From Vicinamibacteria bacterium (GTDB lineage Bacteria; Acidobacteriota; Vicinamibacteria; Fen-336), in contig JAMQGV010000044.1 of assembly GCA_025994075.1 (NCBI GenBank), positions 1 to 64,000 of the forward strand: DNA of 64,000 bases, given 5' to 3'. Below are positions 28,586-37,501 of the stretch, one piece after another. The position numbers and the translations under genes are program-made. The notes under the pieces were generated by a model. It was given only the letters and a program-made list of their open reading frames with translations, made no database searches and was not told where the DNA came from. The number at the start of each line of letters is the position of its first letter. Position 1 is the first letter of the stretch.

Positions 28586-29491
28586 ATGCTGCGCCGCCTG
28601 CTCGCTGCTCCCGACGTCGCGATCGACGTCGGCACCGCCACCACGCGGGTGGCCGTGGCCGGCTGCCGGCGGGTCGTCGAGGCGCCGTCGCAGGACCCGC
28701 TCTCCGGCGCCCGCGCGTTGCGGGCGGGCGTCGTCTGCAGCGTGGGCGCCGCGTCGAGGCTGCTGCGGCCGCTGCTCCACGGCCAGCGCGGCCTGCGGCC
28801 GCTGCCGCCGCGGGCGCTGTGCGGCGTGCCCTCCGACGCGAGCGGCGCCGAGCGCGAGGCGCTGCGCGAGGCCGCCCGCGCGGCCGGCGCCGAGCAGGTC
28901 GTGTTGATCCCCGAGCCGGTGGCCGCGGCCGTCGGCGCCGGCTGCGATCTCTCCGAGCCGCGCGCGGTGATGGTGATCGACGTCGGCGAGGGCGTCACGG
29001 ACGTGGCATTGATCCGCGACCGCCGCGTCGTGCGCTCGCACGCCGTGCGGCTGGGCGTGGCCGACCTGCGCGAGACCGCCCACGGCGCTGCGCTCGTGGC
29101 GCTGCGCGCCCCGGTCAGCGCCGAGACCGCGGAACGGCTGCTCGCCCGCGTCGGCGCGACGCGGACCGGCGGCGACGAGCGGCTGGAGGTGCCCGGGTCC
29201 GGCTCGCGCGCGGTCTCCGCCCCGGTTCTTCGCGAGGCGCTGCGGCCGGTGCTGAAGCGGCTCTACGCCGCCGTGCACTCCGCCTTCCTGTCGCTGCCGG
29301 ACCGCGACGCGGTCGAGGTGATCGAGGGCGGCGTGCTGCTCACGGGCGGCGGCGCGCTGCTGCCCGGCCTGCGTGGCGCGCTCGCCGACGTCACCGGCCT
29401 CGACCTGCGGCTCGCTCCCGACCCGCTGCACGCGGTGATCGACGGCGCGCGCGCCATCCTGGAGACCTCGGGCGACCGCCTGTTCGCCTGA
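28586..29491 (+). CDS. MreB-like actin-fold protein
   Basis: 301 residues, shorter than usual MreB (about 335-350). Phosphate-1 loop AIDVGTATTRVAVAG, connecting EPVAAAVGAG, phosphate-2 loop MVIDVGEGVTDVALI, and adenosine motif LLTGGGALLPGL are all present. Typical MreB continues with YRD residues for RodZ/MreC interaction and a membrane-binding N-terminal helix; here the N-terminus is LRRLLAAPDV. There are no mreC/mreD genes alongside, so it may be a diverged paralogue rather than the rod-shape protein itself. ATG at 28586 is the start that gives the actin fold. Confidence 0.82.
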   Translation: MLRRLLAAPDVAIDVGTATTRVAVAGCRRVVEAPSQDPLSGARALRAGVVCSVGAASRLLRPLLHGQRGLRPLPPRALCGVPSDASGAEREALREAARAAGAEQVVLIPEPVAAAVGAGCDLSEPRAVMVIDVGEGVTDVALIRDRRVVRSHAVRLGVADLRETAHGAALVALRAPVSAETAERLLARVGATRTGGDERLEVPGSGSRAVSAPVLREALRPVLKRLYAAVHSAFLSLPDRDAVEVIEGGVLLTGGGALLPGLRGALADVTGLDLRLAPDPLHAVIDGARAILETSGDRLFA

Positions 29492-29508
29492 AGGGATCGG
29501 CGCGGCGT

Positions 29509-30657
29509 TCACCCGCCGCGTTTCGGGCGGGTGGACCTCCTGAGCCTCTCGTAGAGACCGGCGACGTCCGCGTGGACAGCCGGGTTCTCCTGGCCGATCA
29601 CCGACTCGTTGGCCGGGTCGAACCGCCGGTTGGCCTCGACGAGCCTCGGCCCCTCGGCGGTGAAGGCGACGTCCCAGCCGATCACCCGCATCGGAAGGAA
29701 GAGCAGGGCCGCGCGCTGCACGAGGGCGCAGGCCGCCGCCCAATCGGGCAGCCGGAAGCCGCTGAAGCCCTGCCGGGTCAGCGGGTGGTGGGCGAGCCGC
29801 GTCCAGCCGAGGCCGTCCGGAACCTTCCCGAGCGCGAACCCGAGGGTCCCCTCCGCGCGGTCCACGCAGCAGAGGAGGTTGCCGGTGCTCCCGCCCCCGA
29901 AGTTGTCGATCACGCGGTTGGCGGCGACGACCCTGAACACGGCGTAGACGATCCGGCAGTCGCCCCGGTCGTCCACCTCCGTCCAGATGCGTGCGGTCTG
30001 GAGGCTCGCCGTTCCGCTCAACCGCTGGAGCTCCGGATGGGACCTGAGCCGCTCCTGGATCACGAAGCTCGTGTAGCGCTCGTCGGTGAAGAAGGCGAAC
30101 TGCATCTTCTCTGCGGCGTGCCAGCCGCTCGACGAACCCACGAAGCCGCCGTCCTGGCGCCGGAAGAGTTCCACGCCCCTGCCGTAGGCCCCGCGGCCGG
30201 GCTTGACGACGAACTCCTGGGGGAGGCTCGAGGCGAAGGCGCGCCAATCCTCCTCCGTCCTCAGCGGGTTTCCGCCGGCGGCGTACCCGACCGGCCGGGC
30301 TGCGACGCCGAGCAGCCGCGGGATCGGAAGCCCCAGTGCCCCGCAGTAGGCGTAGAAGACCGCCTTGTCCTCCGTCAGGCCGTCGAGGCGTGCCGGGTTG
30401 ACTCGCGCCAGGAGCCCGAACAGGGTCTTCTTCGCGACGGTCGCGGCCAGGGCCGACTCGGGAAGCTGCGGGTCCAGGAGGCCATAGTCGAGCGCTTCCC
30501 GCGGCCCGAACCCGCCCCGCCGCCTCAGGTGGACCAGGCGGCGCAGCATCGGCAGCCAGCCCGTCTCGTGGCGGCGACGGGCCAGCCCCAGGTCGGCCAT
30601 CAGGCGCATCGCGCGGCCGGGAAACGTCGACGAACGAAAGGCATCGCGTCGTGGCAT
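29509..30657 (-). CDS. ATP-grasp enzyme, sugar-transfer-associated type
   Basis: 382 residues. ATP-grasp features: FVVKPGRGAYGRGVELFRRQ (phosphate loop and Lys), FVIQERLRSHPEL (adenine contact), and the metal site WDVAFTAEGPRLVEANRRFD. Resembles the 'sugar-transfer associated ATP-grasp' family found in polysaccharide clusters, which ligates an amino or acid group to a sugar or peptide. The neighbour on the same strand is a family 2 glycosyltransferase, supporting that role. ATG at 30657 is preceded by GAGGA; a TTG at 30711 is possible but lies in the promoter region, where TTGACA occurs (30711-30706). Confidence 0.8.
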   Translation of the reverse strand: MPRRDAFRSSTFPGRAMRLMADLGLARRRHETGWLPMLRRLVHLRRRGGFGPREALDYGLLDPQLPESALAATVAKKTLFGLLARVNPARLDGLTEDKAVFYAYCGALGLPIPRLLGVAARPVGYAAGGNPLRTEEDWRAFASSLPQEFVVKPGRGAYGRGVELFRRQDGGFVGSSSGWHAAEKMQFAFFTDERYTSFVIQERLRSHPELQRLSGTASLQTARIWTEVDDRGDCRIVYAVFRVVAANRVIDNFGGGSTGNLLCCVDRAEGTLGFALGKVPDGLGWTRLAHHPLTRQGFSGFRLPDWAAACALVQRAALLFLPMRVIGWDVAFTAEGPRLVEANRRFDPANESVIGQENPAVHADVAGLYERLRRSTRPKRGG

Positions 30658-30733
30658 CGAGTCCTCGGCGGAAGCGCGTCGAATCCTTGAAAGCGGCGCC
30701 GGGGATGTCAAGCGGACTCGGGTGGCGGACGGC

Positions 30734-31738
30734 TCAGGCCGCGCAGACGAAGTCGCGGCCGTCGACGAAGCCCAGCGCCGCCAGCGCCGCGCGGATCTCG
30801 GCGCGCGGACCGGCGCGGGCGACCGAGACCACGATCCTGCGGCCCGCGAGCGAGGGCAGCGCCTCGAGCGACACCACCGGCGCGCCGTGGATGCGGTTGC
30901 CGATCCGCGAGGGCTTCACCTCCACCACGTGCGACGGCGTCTTGCCGTGGACCGCCAGCGCGCGGCGCAGGGCCCGTCCCGTGCCCCCGTAACCCCAGAG
31001 CACGTAGCGATCGCAGGCGGTGAGGAAGCCGGTCGCGAGGTAGTGCGCCTTGCAGGCCGTGAACTGCGGCAGCGCGTAGCGCGAGTCGCTGCGGGTCAGG
31101 CGCCGGGGGCGATCGCGCCACGCCAGCAGTCGACGCGGCACCACGCCGATCCGCAGCCCCGCTGCAAGGGTGCGCAGCACCAGGTCGTAGTCCTCGGGCC
31201 ACGGGCAGTCCTGGTACCCGAGCTCGCTCATCGCGCGGCGCATCATCAGGGTCGGGTGGGCGACCGGGCACTCGACGAAGGCGTCCCGCGCGACGCTCGC
31301 GGCCGAGTCCTGCCCGTTCAGCCAGGACTCGTACTCGCGCAGGCGCGGCGACAGGCCGGCGCGCGGGAACAGGCGGACGTGGCAGCCGACGCCGGCGAGA
31401 GTCGCGTCCGCTGCCAGCGCCGCCACCTGCGCCGCGAGGCGGTCGCGGCGCATCAGGTCGTCGGCGTCCATGCGGGCCACGAGCGGCGCCCGGCACGCGG
31501 CGAGCCCGTCGTTCAGCGCGGGCACGATCCCGCGATGCGGCCGCGCCAGCACCCGGAACCGCGTGTCCCGGGCGGCGAACGCGCCGGCGATCGCCGCGGT
31601 GTCGTCGGTCGATCCGTCGACGACCACGACGCACTCCCAGTCGCGGAGCGACTGCCGGCGCACGCTCTCGAGGCTCGCGGCGAGCGTCGCCCCCGCGTTC
31701 CACGCCGGCACCAGGACGGAGACGCGGGGTCGCAGCAT
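30734..31738 (-). CDS. Family 2 glycosyltransferase with a C-terminal NAD-binding-like domain
   Basis: 334 residues. The GT-A fold starts at RVSVLVPAWNAGATLAASLE; the metal/nucleotide motif is MDADD; later PEDYDLVLRTL supplies the acidic acceptor region. Residues about 240-334 (YVLWGYGGTGRALRRALAVH; IVVSVARAGPRAEIRAALAA) look like a Rossmann-type domain as seen at the start of sugar acyltransferases (PglD). No membrane segment. It probably adds a sugar to a surface polysaccharide. A TAGGAT hexamer lies nine bases before the ATG, with no Shine-Dalgarno sequence. Confidence 0.85.
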   Translation of the reverse strand: MLRPRVSVLVPAWNAGATLAASLESVRRQSLRDWECVVVVDGSTDDTAAIAGAFAARDTRFRVLARPHRGIVPALNDGLAACRAPLVARMDADDLMRRDRLAAQVAALAADATLAGVGCHVRLFPRAGLSPRLREYESWLNGQDSAASVARDAFVECPVAHPTLMMRRAMSELGYQDCPWPEDYDLVLRTLAAGLRIGVVPRRLLAWRDRPRRLTRSDSRYALPQFTACKAHYLATGFLTACDRYVLWGYGGTGRALRRALAVHGKTPSHVVEVKPSRIGNRIHGAPVVSLEALPSLAGRRIVVSVARAGPRAEIRAALAALGFVDGRDFVCAA

Positions 31739-31825
31739 GGAGGTGGAATCCTATTCTGCAAGAGCCGCGGTGCCGTGGACGCAAGGGGGTGTCCGGCGTG
31801 ATACGTTCCGCGCGCGGAGGTCCTC

Positions 31826-34800
31826 ATGCGCGTTCTCGCTCGCCGCTCCTTCCGTTTCGGTGTCGCCCTCGCCCTCGCCGCGCAGGCCGCTGGCGCAGCG
31901 CCGGCGCCGCGCCCCGCGGCCACGCCGGCGGTCACCGCGGAACAGCTCGCCGGGCTCGAGTTCCGCTCGATCGGGCCCGCGCTCATGGGCGGGCGCATCG
32001 ACGACTTCGCCGTCGTGGAGAGCGACCCCGCCACCTTCTACGTCGCGACCGCGTCCGGCGGCGTGTTCAAGACCGTCAACGGCGGAACGACCTTCGCGCC
32101 CGTCTTCGACGACCAGGCGACGTCCTCGATCGGGGACGTCACCGTGGCGCCGTCCGACCCGCAGGTGGTGTGGGTCGGCACCGGCGAGCCGAACAACCGC
32201 CAGTCGTCGTCGTGGGGCAACGGCGTGTACCGCAGCACCGACGGCGGCGCGACGTGGACCCACGCGGGCCTCGCGGAGACGCACCACGTGGGGCGCATCG
32301 TCGTCCACCCGGGCAACCCCGAGGTCGCGTACGTCGCGGCGCTGGGCCGCCTCTGGGGCCCGAACCCCGAGCGTGGCCTCTACAAGACGACCGACGGCGG
32401 CCGCACCTGGGCGCTGTCGAAGTTCGTCGACGCCGACACCGGCTTCGTCGACGTGGCGATCGACCCGCAGAGCCCGGACACCCTGTACGCGGCGTCCTAT
32501 CAGCGCCGCCGCACGCCGTTCGGCTTCAACGGCGGCGGCCCCGGCAGCGCGATCTGGAAGACGACGGACGGCGGCCGCACCTGGAAGAAGCTGACGAAGG
32601 GCCTGCCGGCGGAAGGCGACGTCGGCCGCATCGGCCTCGCGGTCTTCCGCCAGGACCCGCGGATCGTCTACGCGCTGGTCGAGCACGCGAAGGAGCAGGG
32701 GATCTACCGCTCGGAGGACCGCGGCGAGACGTTCGTGAAGATGTCGGACACCAACCCGAGGCCGAGCTACTACTCGAAGCTGCACGTCGACCCGAACAAC
32801 GACCTGCGGGTGTGGGTGCTCGGCGCGCCGATCTACCACTCCCAGGACGGCGGGAGGACGTTCAAGACCGACCGCGGCGAGAAGATCCACGGCGACTACC
32901 ACGGGATGTGGATCGACCCGCGCGACTCCGACCACATGCTGGTCGGCACCGACGGCGGCATCCACGTGAGCCGCGACGCCGGCCGCAACTGGGACTTCGT
33001 CAACACCATCCCGCTCGCCCAGTTCTACGAGGTGACCGTCGACAACCGCACGCCGTACCGCGTCTGCGGCGGCCTGCAGGACAACGGGAGCTGGTGCGGG
33101 CCGAGCCGCACGTTCACCCGCCAGGGCGTCACCAACGAGGACTGGTTCCGGGTCGGCGGCGGCGACGGCTTCTTCGTGCGCGTGGACCCGAGCGACCCCG
33201 ACACCCTTTACCAGGAGAGCCAGGACGGCAACCTCGGCCGCGTCGACCTGCGGACCGGCGAGCGCCGCAACATCCGGCCCGAGCCGCCCGCGGGCGAGAA
33301 GTACCGCTTCAACTGGAACTCGCCGGTCGAGATCTCGCAGCACGACCCGAAGGTCGTCTACTACGGCGGCAACCGGCTGCTGCGCTCGACGAACCGCGGC
33401 GACGACTGGACGCCGATCAGCCCCGATCTGACGCGGGCGGAGAAACGCGACGAGCTGACGATCTTCGGCAAGGCCGCGAAGGACTTCCTGTCGCGCAACG
33501 ACGGCGTCGTGCACTGGGGCACGATCACGACCTTCGCCGAGTCGCCGCTGGACCCGAAGGTGCTCTGGGCGGGCACCGACGACGGCCGCCTCCACGTCAC
33601 CCGCGACCTCGGCGCGAGCTGGACCGAGCTGTTCGCGCCGGGCGTGCCGAAGGGGACCTACGTGAGCCGCGTCGAAGCCAGCCGCGCCGCAGCCGGCACG
33701 GCGACCGTCGCCTTCGACGGCCATCGCGGCAACGACTTCACGCCGTGGGTGTTCCGCACGGACGACTTCGGCAGGACGTGGACCCGGATCTTCACGTCGA
33801 TCCCCGAGGGCTCGACCGTCAGCGTCGTCCGCGAGCACCCCGCGAACCCGGGCGTGCTCCTGTGCGGCACCGAGCGTGGGCTGTGGATCAGCTTCGACCG
33901 CGGCGCGACCGCGGTGCGGATGACCGGCAAGCTGCCGATGGTCCCGGTCGACGACCTGGTGTTCCACCCCGCGGGGGATCTCGTGGTCGGCACCCACGGC
34001 CGCGGCGTCTACGTGCTCGACGACGCCTCGGTGCTCGCGAAGCTGGCTCCCATCCCGCCGGCGCTGGCCGCGTTCGAGCCGCGTCCGGCGGTGGCCTGGC
34101 GCCTCGCCAACCACAAGGGCGACACCGGGGCCCGCTTCTTCGTCGCCGACAACCCGCCCGAAGGCGCGCTCGTCACCTATTTCCTGAAGGCGAAGCCCGG
34201 CGACAAGGACAAGGTCGAGGTGGCCGTCCGCGACGCCGCGGGCGCCGTCGTGCGCAAGCTCGAGAGCGGCAAGGCCGCGGGCTTCAACCGCGTTTCGTGG
34301 GACCTGCGCGGCGAGCCGCCTGTGAAGCCCGAGCCCGGCGCGGGCGGGTTCGGCGGGCCGCCGCGCGGGCCGCTGGTCGACCCCGGCCGCTACACGCTCG
34401 AACTCGCGGTCGGCTCCGAGAAGGCGTCGGTTGCCGTCGCGGTCGAGGAGGACCCGCGCGTGGCCATCGCCGCGGCCGACCGCGCGGCGTGGTCCGCGGC
34501 GCTGCGCGCCGCCGCCCGGGCCTGGGCCCGCGCCGACGCCGCGGACAAGCGGGTCGCCGCTGCGCAGAAGCAATTGAAGGAGCTGCAGGCGGCGCTCGGC
34601 AAGGCGCCGAAGGCCTCGGACCCGCTGAAGGCGGCGGTCAAGGCCGCCCTGGAAGCGGTGGAGCCGCAGGCGCGGGTGTTGCGCCGCGACGTGCCGATGG
34701 GCTTCGCGGGCGCGCCGCTGGCCAGCGAGCCCGACCCGCTGCTGCCGCGCGCGCGCGGCGTCTACTTCTCGCTCTCGTCCTACACCGCGCCGCCGACGGC

Positions 34801-34951
34801 GCAGCAGGAGCGCGTGGCGGCAGAGGTCGCGCGGCAGGTCGACGCGGCCGTGGTGGCCGCCAACGCGCTGTCGAAGACGCTCGCCGATCTCAATCGGCAA
34901 CTGTTCGAGGAGGGCTTCGGCCGCCTCGATCCCGGCACCCCGATCGAATAG
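31826..34951 (+). CDS. Sortilin/BNR-repeat exported protein
   Basis: 1041 residues. Signal peptide (FGVALALAAQAAGAAPAP). Residues about 40-750 are a beta-propeller of VPS10/BNR type with Asp-box repeats such as YRSTDGGATWTHAG, YKTTDGGRTWALSK, WKTTDGGRTWKKL and YRSEDRGETFVK. The C-terminal 290 residues include a beta-sandwich (VTYFLKAKPGDKDKVEVAVR) and a helical coiled region. Annotated in related genomes as glycosyl hydrolase or WD40/YVTN/BNR proteins, but no glycosidase catalytic residues can be assigned. It sits 18 bases upstream of a sodium symporter gene, so the two likely form an uptake unit for an unknown substrate. Shine-Dalgarno CGGAGG. Confidence 0.88.
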   Translation: MRVLARRSFRFGVALALAAQAAGAAPAPRPAATPAVTAEQLAGLEFRSIGPALMGGRIDDFAVVESDPATFYVATASGGVFKTVNGGTTFAPVFDDQATSSIGDVTVAPSDPQVVWVGTGEPNNRQSSSWGNGVYRSTDGGATWTHAGLAETHHVGRIVVHPGNPEVAYVAALGRLWGPNPERGLYKTTDGGRTWALSKFVDADTGFVDVAIDPQSPDTLYAASYQRRRTPFGFNGGGPGSAIWKTTDGGRTWKKLTKGLPAEGDVGRIGLAVFRQDPRIVYALVEHAKEQGIYRSEDRGETFVKMSDTNPRPSYYSKLHVDPNNDLRVWVLGAPIYHSQDGGRTFKTDRGEKIHGDYHGMWIDPRDSDHMLVGTDGGIHVSRDAGRNWDFVNTIPLAQFYEVTVDNRTPYRVCGGLQDNGSWCGPSRTFTRQGVTNEDWFRVGGGDGFFVRVDPSDPDTLYQESQDGNLGRVDLRTGERRNIRPEPPAGEKYRFNWNSPVEISQHDPKVVYYGGNRLLRSTNRGDDWTPISPDLTRAEKRDELTIFGKAAKDFLSRNDGVVHWGTITTFAESPLDPKVLWAGTDDGRLHVTRDLGASWTELFAPGVPKGTYVSRVEASRAAAGTATVAFDGHRGNDFTPWVFRTDDFGRTWTRIFTSIPEGSTVSVVREHPANPGVLLCGTERGLWISFDRGATAVRMTGKLPMVPVDDLVFHPAGDLVVGTHGRGVYVLDDASVLAKLAPIPPALAAFEPRPAVAWRLANHKGDTGARFFVADNPPEGALVTYFLKAKPGDKDKVEVAVRDAAGAVVRKLESGKAAGFNRVSWDLRGEPPVKPEPGAGGFGGPPRGPLVDPGRYTLELAVGSEKASVAVAVEEDPRVAIAAADRAAWSAALRAAARAWARADAADKRVAAAQKQLKELQAALGKAPKASDPLKAAVKAALEAVEPQARVLRRDVPMGFAGAPLASEPDPLLPRARGVYFSLSSYTAPPTAQQERVAAEVARQVDAAVVAANALSKTLADLNRQLFEEGFGRLDPGTPIE

Positions 34952-34969
34952 CGCGGAGGCTCCTCGTCC

Positions 34970-36724
34970 ATGACGCCGCTCGACTGGTCCGTCGTCGTCG
35001 CCTACTTCGCGTTCTCCGCGTGGATCGGCCTGCGCTACGCGAAACGGGCGGGCGGCTCCACCGAGGAGTTCTTCCTCTCCGGCCGCGACCTGCCGTGGTG
35101 GCTGGCGGGCACCTCGATGGTGGCGACGACGTTCGCGGCCGACACCCCGCTGGCAGTGACGGAACTGGTCGCGCAGAGCGGCGTTGCCGGCAACTGGTTG
35201 TGGTGGAACGCGGTGTGCGGCGGCATGCTGACCGTGTTCTTCTTCGCCCGCCTGTGGCGGCGGGCGGGGATCATGACCGACGTCGAGCTGGTCGAGCTGC
35301 GCTACTCCGGCCGGCCCGCCGCGTTCCTCCGCGGCTTCCGCGCCCTCTACCTCGGCCTGTTCATGAACTGCGTCGTGATGGCCTGGGTCAACCTGGCGAT
35401 GGCTTCCGTGCTCGAGGGCATGTTCGGCATCCCGCGCCAGGACGTGTGGATGTACGTGGCGCTGGCGCTCGTGATCACCGCGATCTACTCGGCGATGTCC
35501 GGCATGTGGGGCGTCGCCGTCACGGATGCCTTCCAGTTCCTGCTGGCGATGACCGGCACCGTGGTGCTCGCCTTCGTCGTGCTGGGACTGCCCGAGATCG
35601 GCGGACTCTCCGGGCTGCAGGCGAAGCTGCCCGAGTGGTCCCTGTGGATGACGCCGACCTTCGGCGACGCCGCCACCGCCGCCCAGGGCTTCGCGCTCTC
35701 GATCACGGCCTTCCTCGCCTACGTCGGCGTGCAGTGGTGGTCGTCGTGGTATCCCGGCGCCGAGCCGGGCGGCGGCGGCTACATCGCGCAGCGCATGATG
35801 TCCGCCCGGGACGAGAAGCACTCGCTGTTCGCGACGCTGTGGTTCACGGTGGCACACTACTGCGTGCGGCCGTGGCCGTGGATCGTGGTCGGCCTGGCGA
35901 CGCTGGTCCTGTACCCCGACCTGCCCGCCGACCAGAAGCGGCTCGGTTACGTCTACGCGATGCGCGACCACCTGCCGGTCGGGCTGAAGGGCATGCTGGT
36001 CGCCTCGTTCTTCGCGGCCTACATGTCGACGATCGCGACCCAGCTCAACTGGGGAGCCTCGTACGTGATCAACGACTTCTGGCGGCGCTTCGTGCGGCCC
36101 GGCGCCGGCGAGCGCGACCTGGTGCGGGTCTCGCGCATCGTCACGCTGATGGTCATGGGCCTGTCGCTGGTGGTGACGCGGCTGATCGAGACCATCTCCG
36201 GCGCCTGGGCCTTCATCCTCGAGGCCAGCGCGGGCCTCGGCCTGGTGCTGATCCTGCGCTGGTTCTGGTGGCGGGTGAACGCGTGGAGCGAGATCGCGGC
36301 GATGGTGGCGCCGATCCTCGCGCTGGTCGCGCTCAAGGCGTGGGCGCCGGGGCTGGTCTTCCCGCAGAACCTGTTCGCGATCGTGGCGATCACCACGGTC
36401 GCCTGGCTGGCGATCACGTTCGCGACGCCGCCCACCGAGCGCGCGACGCTGCGCGCCTTCTACGAACGGGTCCACCCCGGCGGACCCGGCTGGAAGACGA
36501 TCGCGGCGGAGCTGCCGCACGTGAAGTCCGACACGGGATTCGGCGGCCTGTTCGTGGCCTGGATCGCCGGCGTGGTGCTCGTCTACTCGACCCTGTTCGC
36601 GAGCGGCCGGCTGCTGTTCGGCCGCCCCGCCGAGGGCCTCGGTTTCGCAGCCCTGGCCGCGGTCGCCGCGTACGTCATCTACCGCGACCTGGACCGCCGC
36701 GGCTTCGAGACGCTGGCGCGCTGA
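34970..36724 (+). CDS. Sodium:solute symporter (SSS family)
   Basis: 584 residues with about 14 membrane helices. LDWSVVVAYFAFSAWIGLRY is helix 1; the Na+ site region reads STEEFFLSGRDLPWWLAGTS and ATTFAADTPLAVTELV, typical of the family (sodium:solute symporters such as SglT or PutP). ASFFAAYMSTIATQLNWGAS is the conserved helix with the Ser/Thr ligands. Substrate class cannot be told; the upstream BNR protein suggests peptides or glycans. Shine-Dalgarno GGAGG. The 3' end overlaps the opposite methyltransferase gene by 50 bases. Confidence 0.93.
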   Translation: MTPLDWSVVVAYFAFSAWIGLRYAKRAGGSTEEFFLSGRDLPWWLAGTSMVATTFAADTPLAVTELVAQSGVAGNWLWWNAVCGGMLTVFFFARLWRRAGIMTDVELVELRYSGRPAAFLRGFRALYLGLFMNCVVMAWVNLAMASVLEGMFGIPRQDVWMYVALALVITAIYSAMSGMWGVAVTDAFQFLLAMTGTVVLAFVVLGLPEIGGLSGLQAKLPEWSLWMTPTFGDAATAAQGFALSITAFLAYVGVQWWSSWYPGAEPGGGGYIAQRMMSARDEKHSLFATLWFTVAHYCVRPWPWIVVGLATLVLYPDLPADQKRLGYVYAMRDHLPVGLKGMLVASFFAAYMSTIATQLNWGASYVINDFWRRFVRPGAGERDLVRVSRIVTLMVMGLSLVVTRLIETISGAWAFILEASAGLGLVLILRWFWWRVNAWSEIAAMVAPILALVALKAWAPGLVFPQNLFAIVAITTVAWLAITFATPPTERATLRAFYERVHPGGPGWKTIAAELPHVKSDTGFGGLFVAWIAGVVLVYSTLFASGRLLFGRPAEGLGFAALAAVAAYVIYRDLDRRGFETLAR

Positions 36725-37355
36725 GCGGGGCGCTCTCAGCCCGCTTGCGCAGGCGCACCCGGCGGAAGAAGCCGCCGGCGAGCGCGGCCTCGTCGCTCTC
36801 GACCACGAGCGGGGCGCCGCTCGCGGCGAGGATGTCGCCGAGGCGGCGGTCGAGGTGGGTGAAGAAGATCGAGGCCACCCGGCTGGCGGCTCGCCTGGCC
36901 AGGCTCGGCCGCTGGCCGTCGGGCACGAACTTGTCGAGCACCGCGATCGTGCCCCCGGGCCTGAGCACCCGCGCCGCCTCGCGCAGGCAACGCGCCGGGT
37001 CGGGGATCACCGCAACGACCAGGTGCAGCAGCACCGCGTCGAAGCTCTCGTCGGGCAGGTCGAGCGCGTGGCCGTCCATCACCCGCAGCTCGATGCCGGG
37101 GCGCAGCCGCGGGCGCGCCCGGGCCAGCATCGCCGGCGTCAGGTCGGTCGCCAGGACCGAAACGCCCTCGGGGATGAAGGGGAGATCGGCACCGGTGCCG
37201 GCGCCGACGATCAGGACGTGCTGCCCGGGCTGCAGTGCGAGGCCCGCGATCGAGGCCTTCCGCGCCCCGTCGAACGCCCGCACGAACGGGTGGTAGACGG
37301 GCGCCCACAGCGAGTAGCGCCAGCGGTTCCAGCGGTTGTCGTCGAAGAGAGTCAC
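36675..37355 (-). CDS. Class I SAM-dependent methyltransferase
   Basis: 226 residues. SAM-binding motif I is VLIVGAGTGADLPFIP, the acidic end of strand 2 is ATDLTPAML, motif II-like VMDGHALDLPDESFDAVLLH and motif III LRPGGTIAVLDKFVPDGQRP. It resembles PhoR/UbiE-type enzymes that methylate lipids or quinones (WRYSLWAPVYHPFVRAFDGA near the N-terminus is like phosphatidylethanolamine N-methyltransferases of the same class). The target is not certain. The C-terminal 20 residues lie antisense to the symporter gene. Confidence 0.85.
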   Translation of the reverse strand: MTLFDDNRWNRWRYSLWAPVYHPFVRAFDGARKASIAGLALQPGQHVLIVGAGTGADLPFIPEGVSVLATDLTPAMLARARPRLRPGIELRVMDGHALDLPDESFDAVLLHLVVAVIPDPARCLREAARVLRPGGTIAVLDKFVPDGQRPSLARRAASRVASIFFTHLDRRLGDILAASGAPLVVESDEAALAGGFFRRVRLRKRAESAPLSAPASRSRGGPGRGR

Positions 37356-37370
37356 GCGAGCGAGGGGAGA

Positions 37371-37445
37371 TGGTGGGCGCTATAGGATTCGAACCTATGA
37401 CTTCCACCGTGTGAAGGTGGCACTCTACCGCTGAGTTAAGCGCCC
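37371..37445 (-). tRNA. tRNA-Val (anticodon CAC), CCA encoded
   Basis: Reading the minus strand: acceptor stem GGGCGCT pairs with AGCGCCC; D arm ACTCAGCGGTAGAGT; anticodon arm CCACC-TTCACAC-GGTGG with anticodon CAC; T arm ATAGGTTCGAATCCTAT. The discriminator A is followed by a genomically encoded CCA (37373-37371). Confidence 0.97.
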
Positions 37446-37501
37446 GCGTCGCGGGAAGGAGAAATATAGGGCGAGCGCGCCCACGCGGTCAACTCGGCCT
37501 T

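Noticed and set aside
36675-36724. The 50-base antisense overlap of the methyltransferase and symporter genes as evidence of a wrong gene call
   Set aside because: Both proteins have clear family motifs on either side, and the overlap covers only the unconserved C-terminal tail of the methyltransferase.
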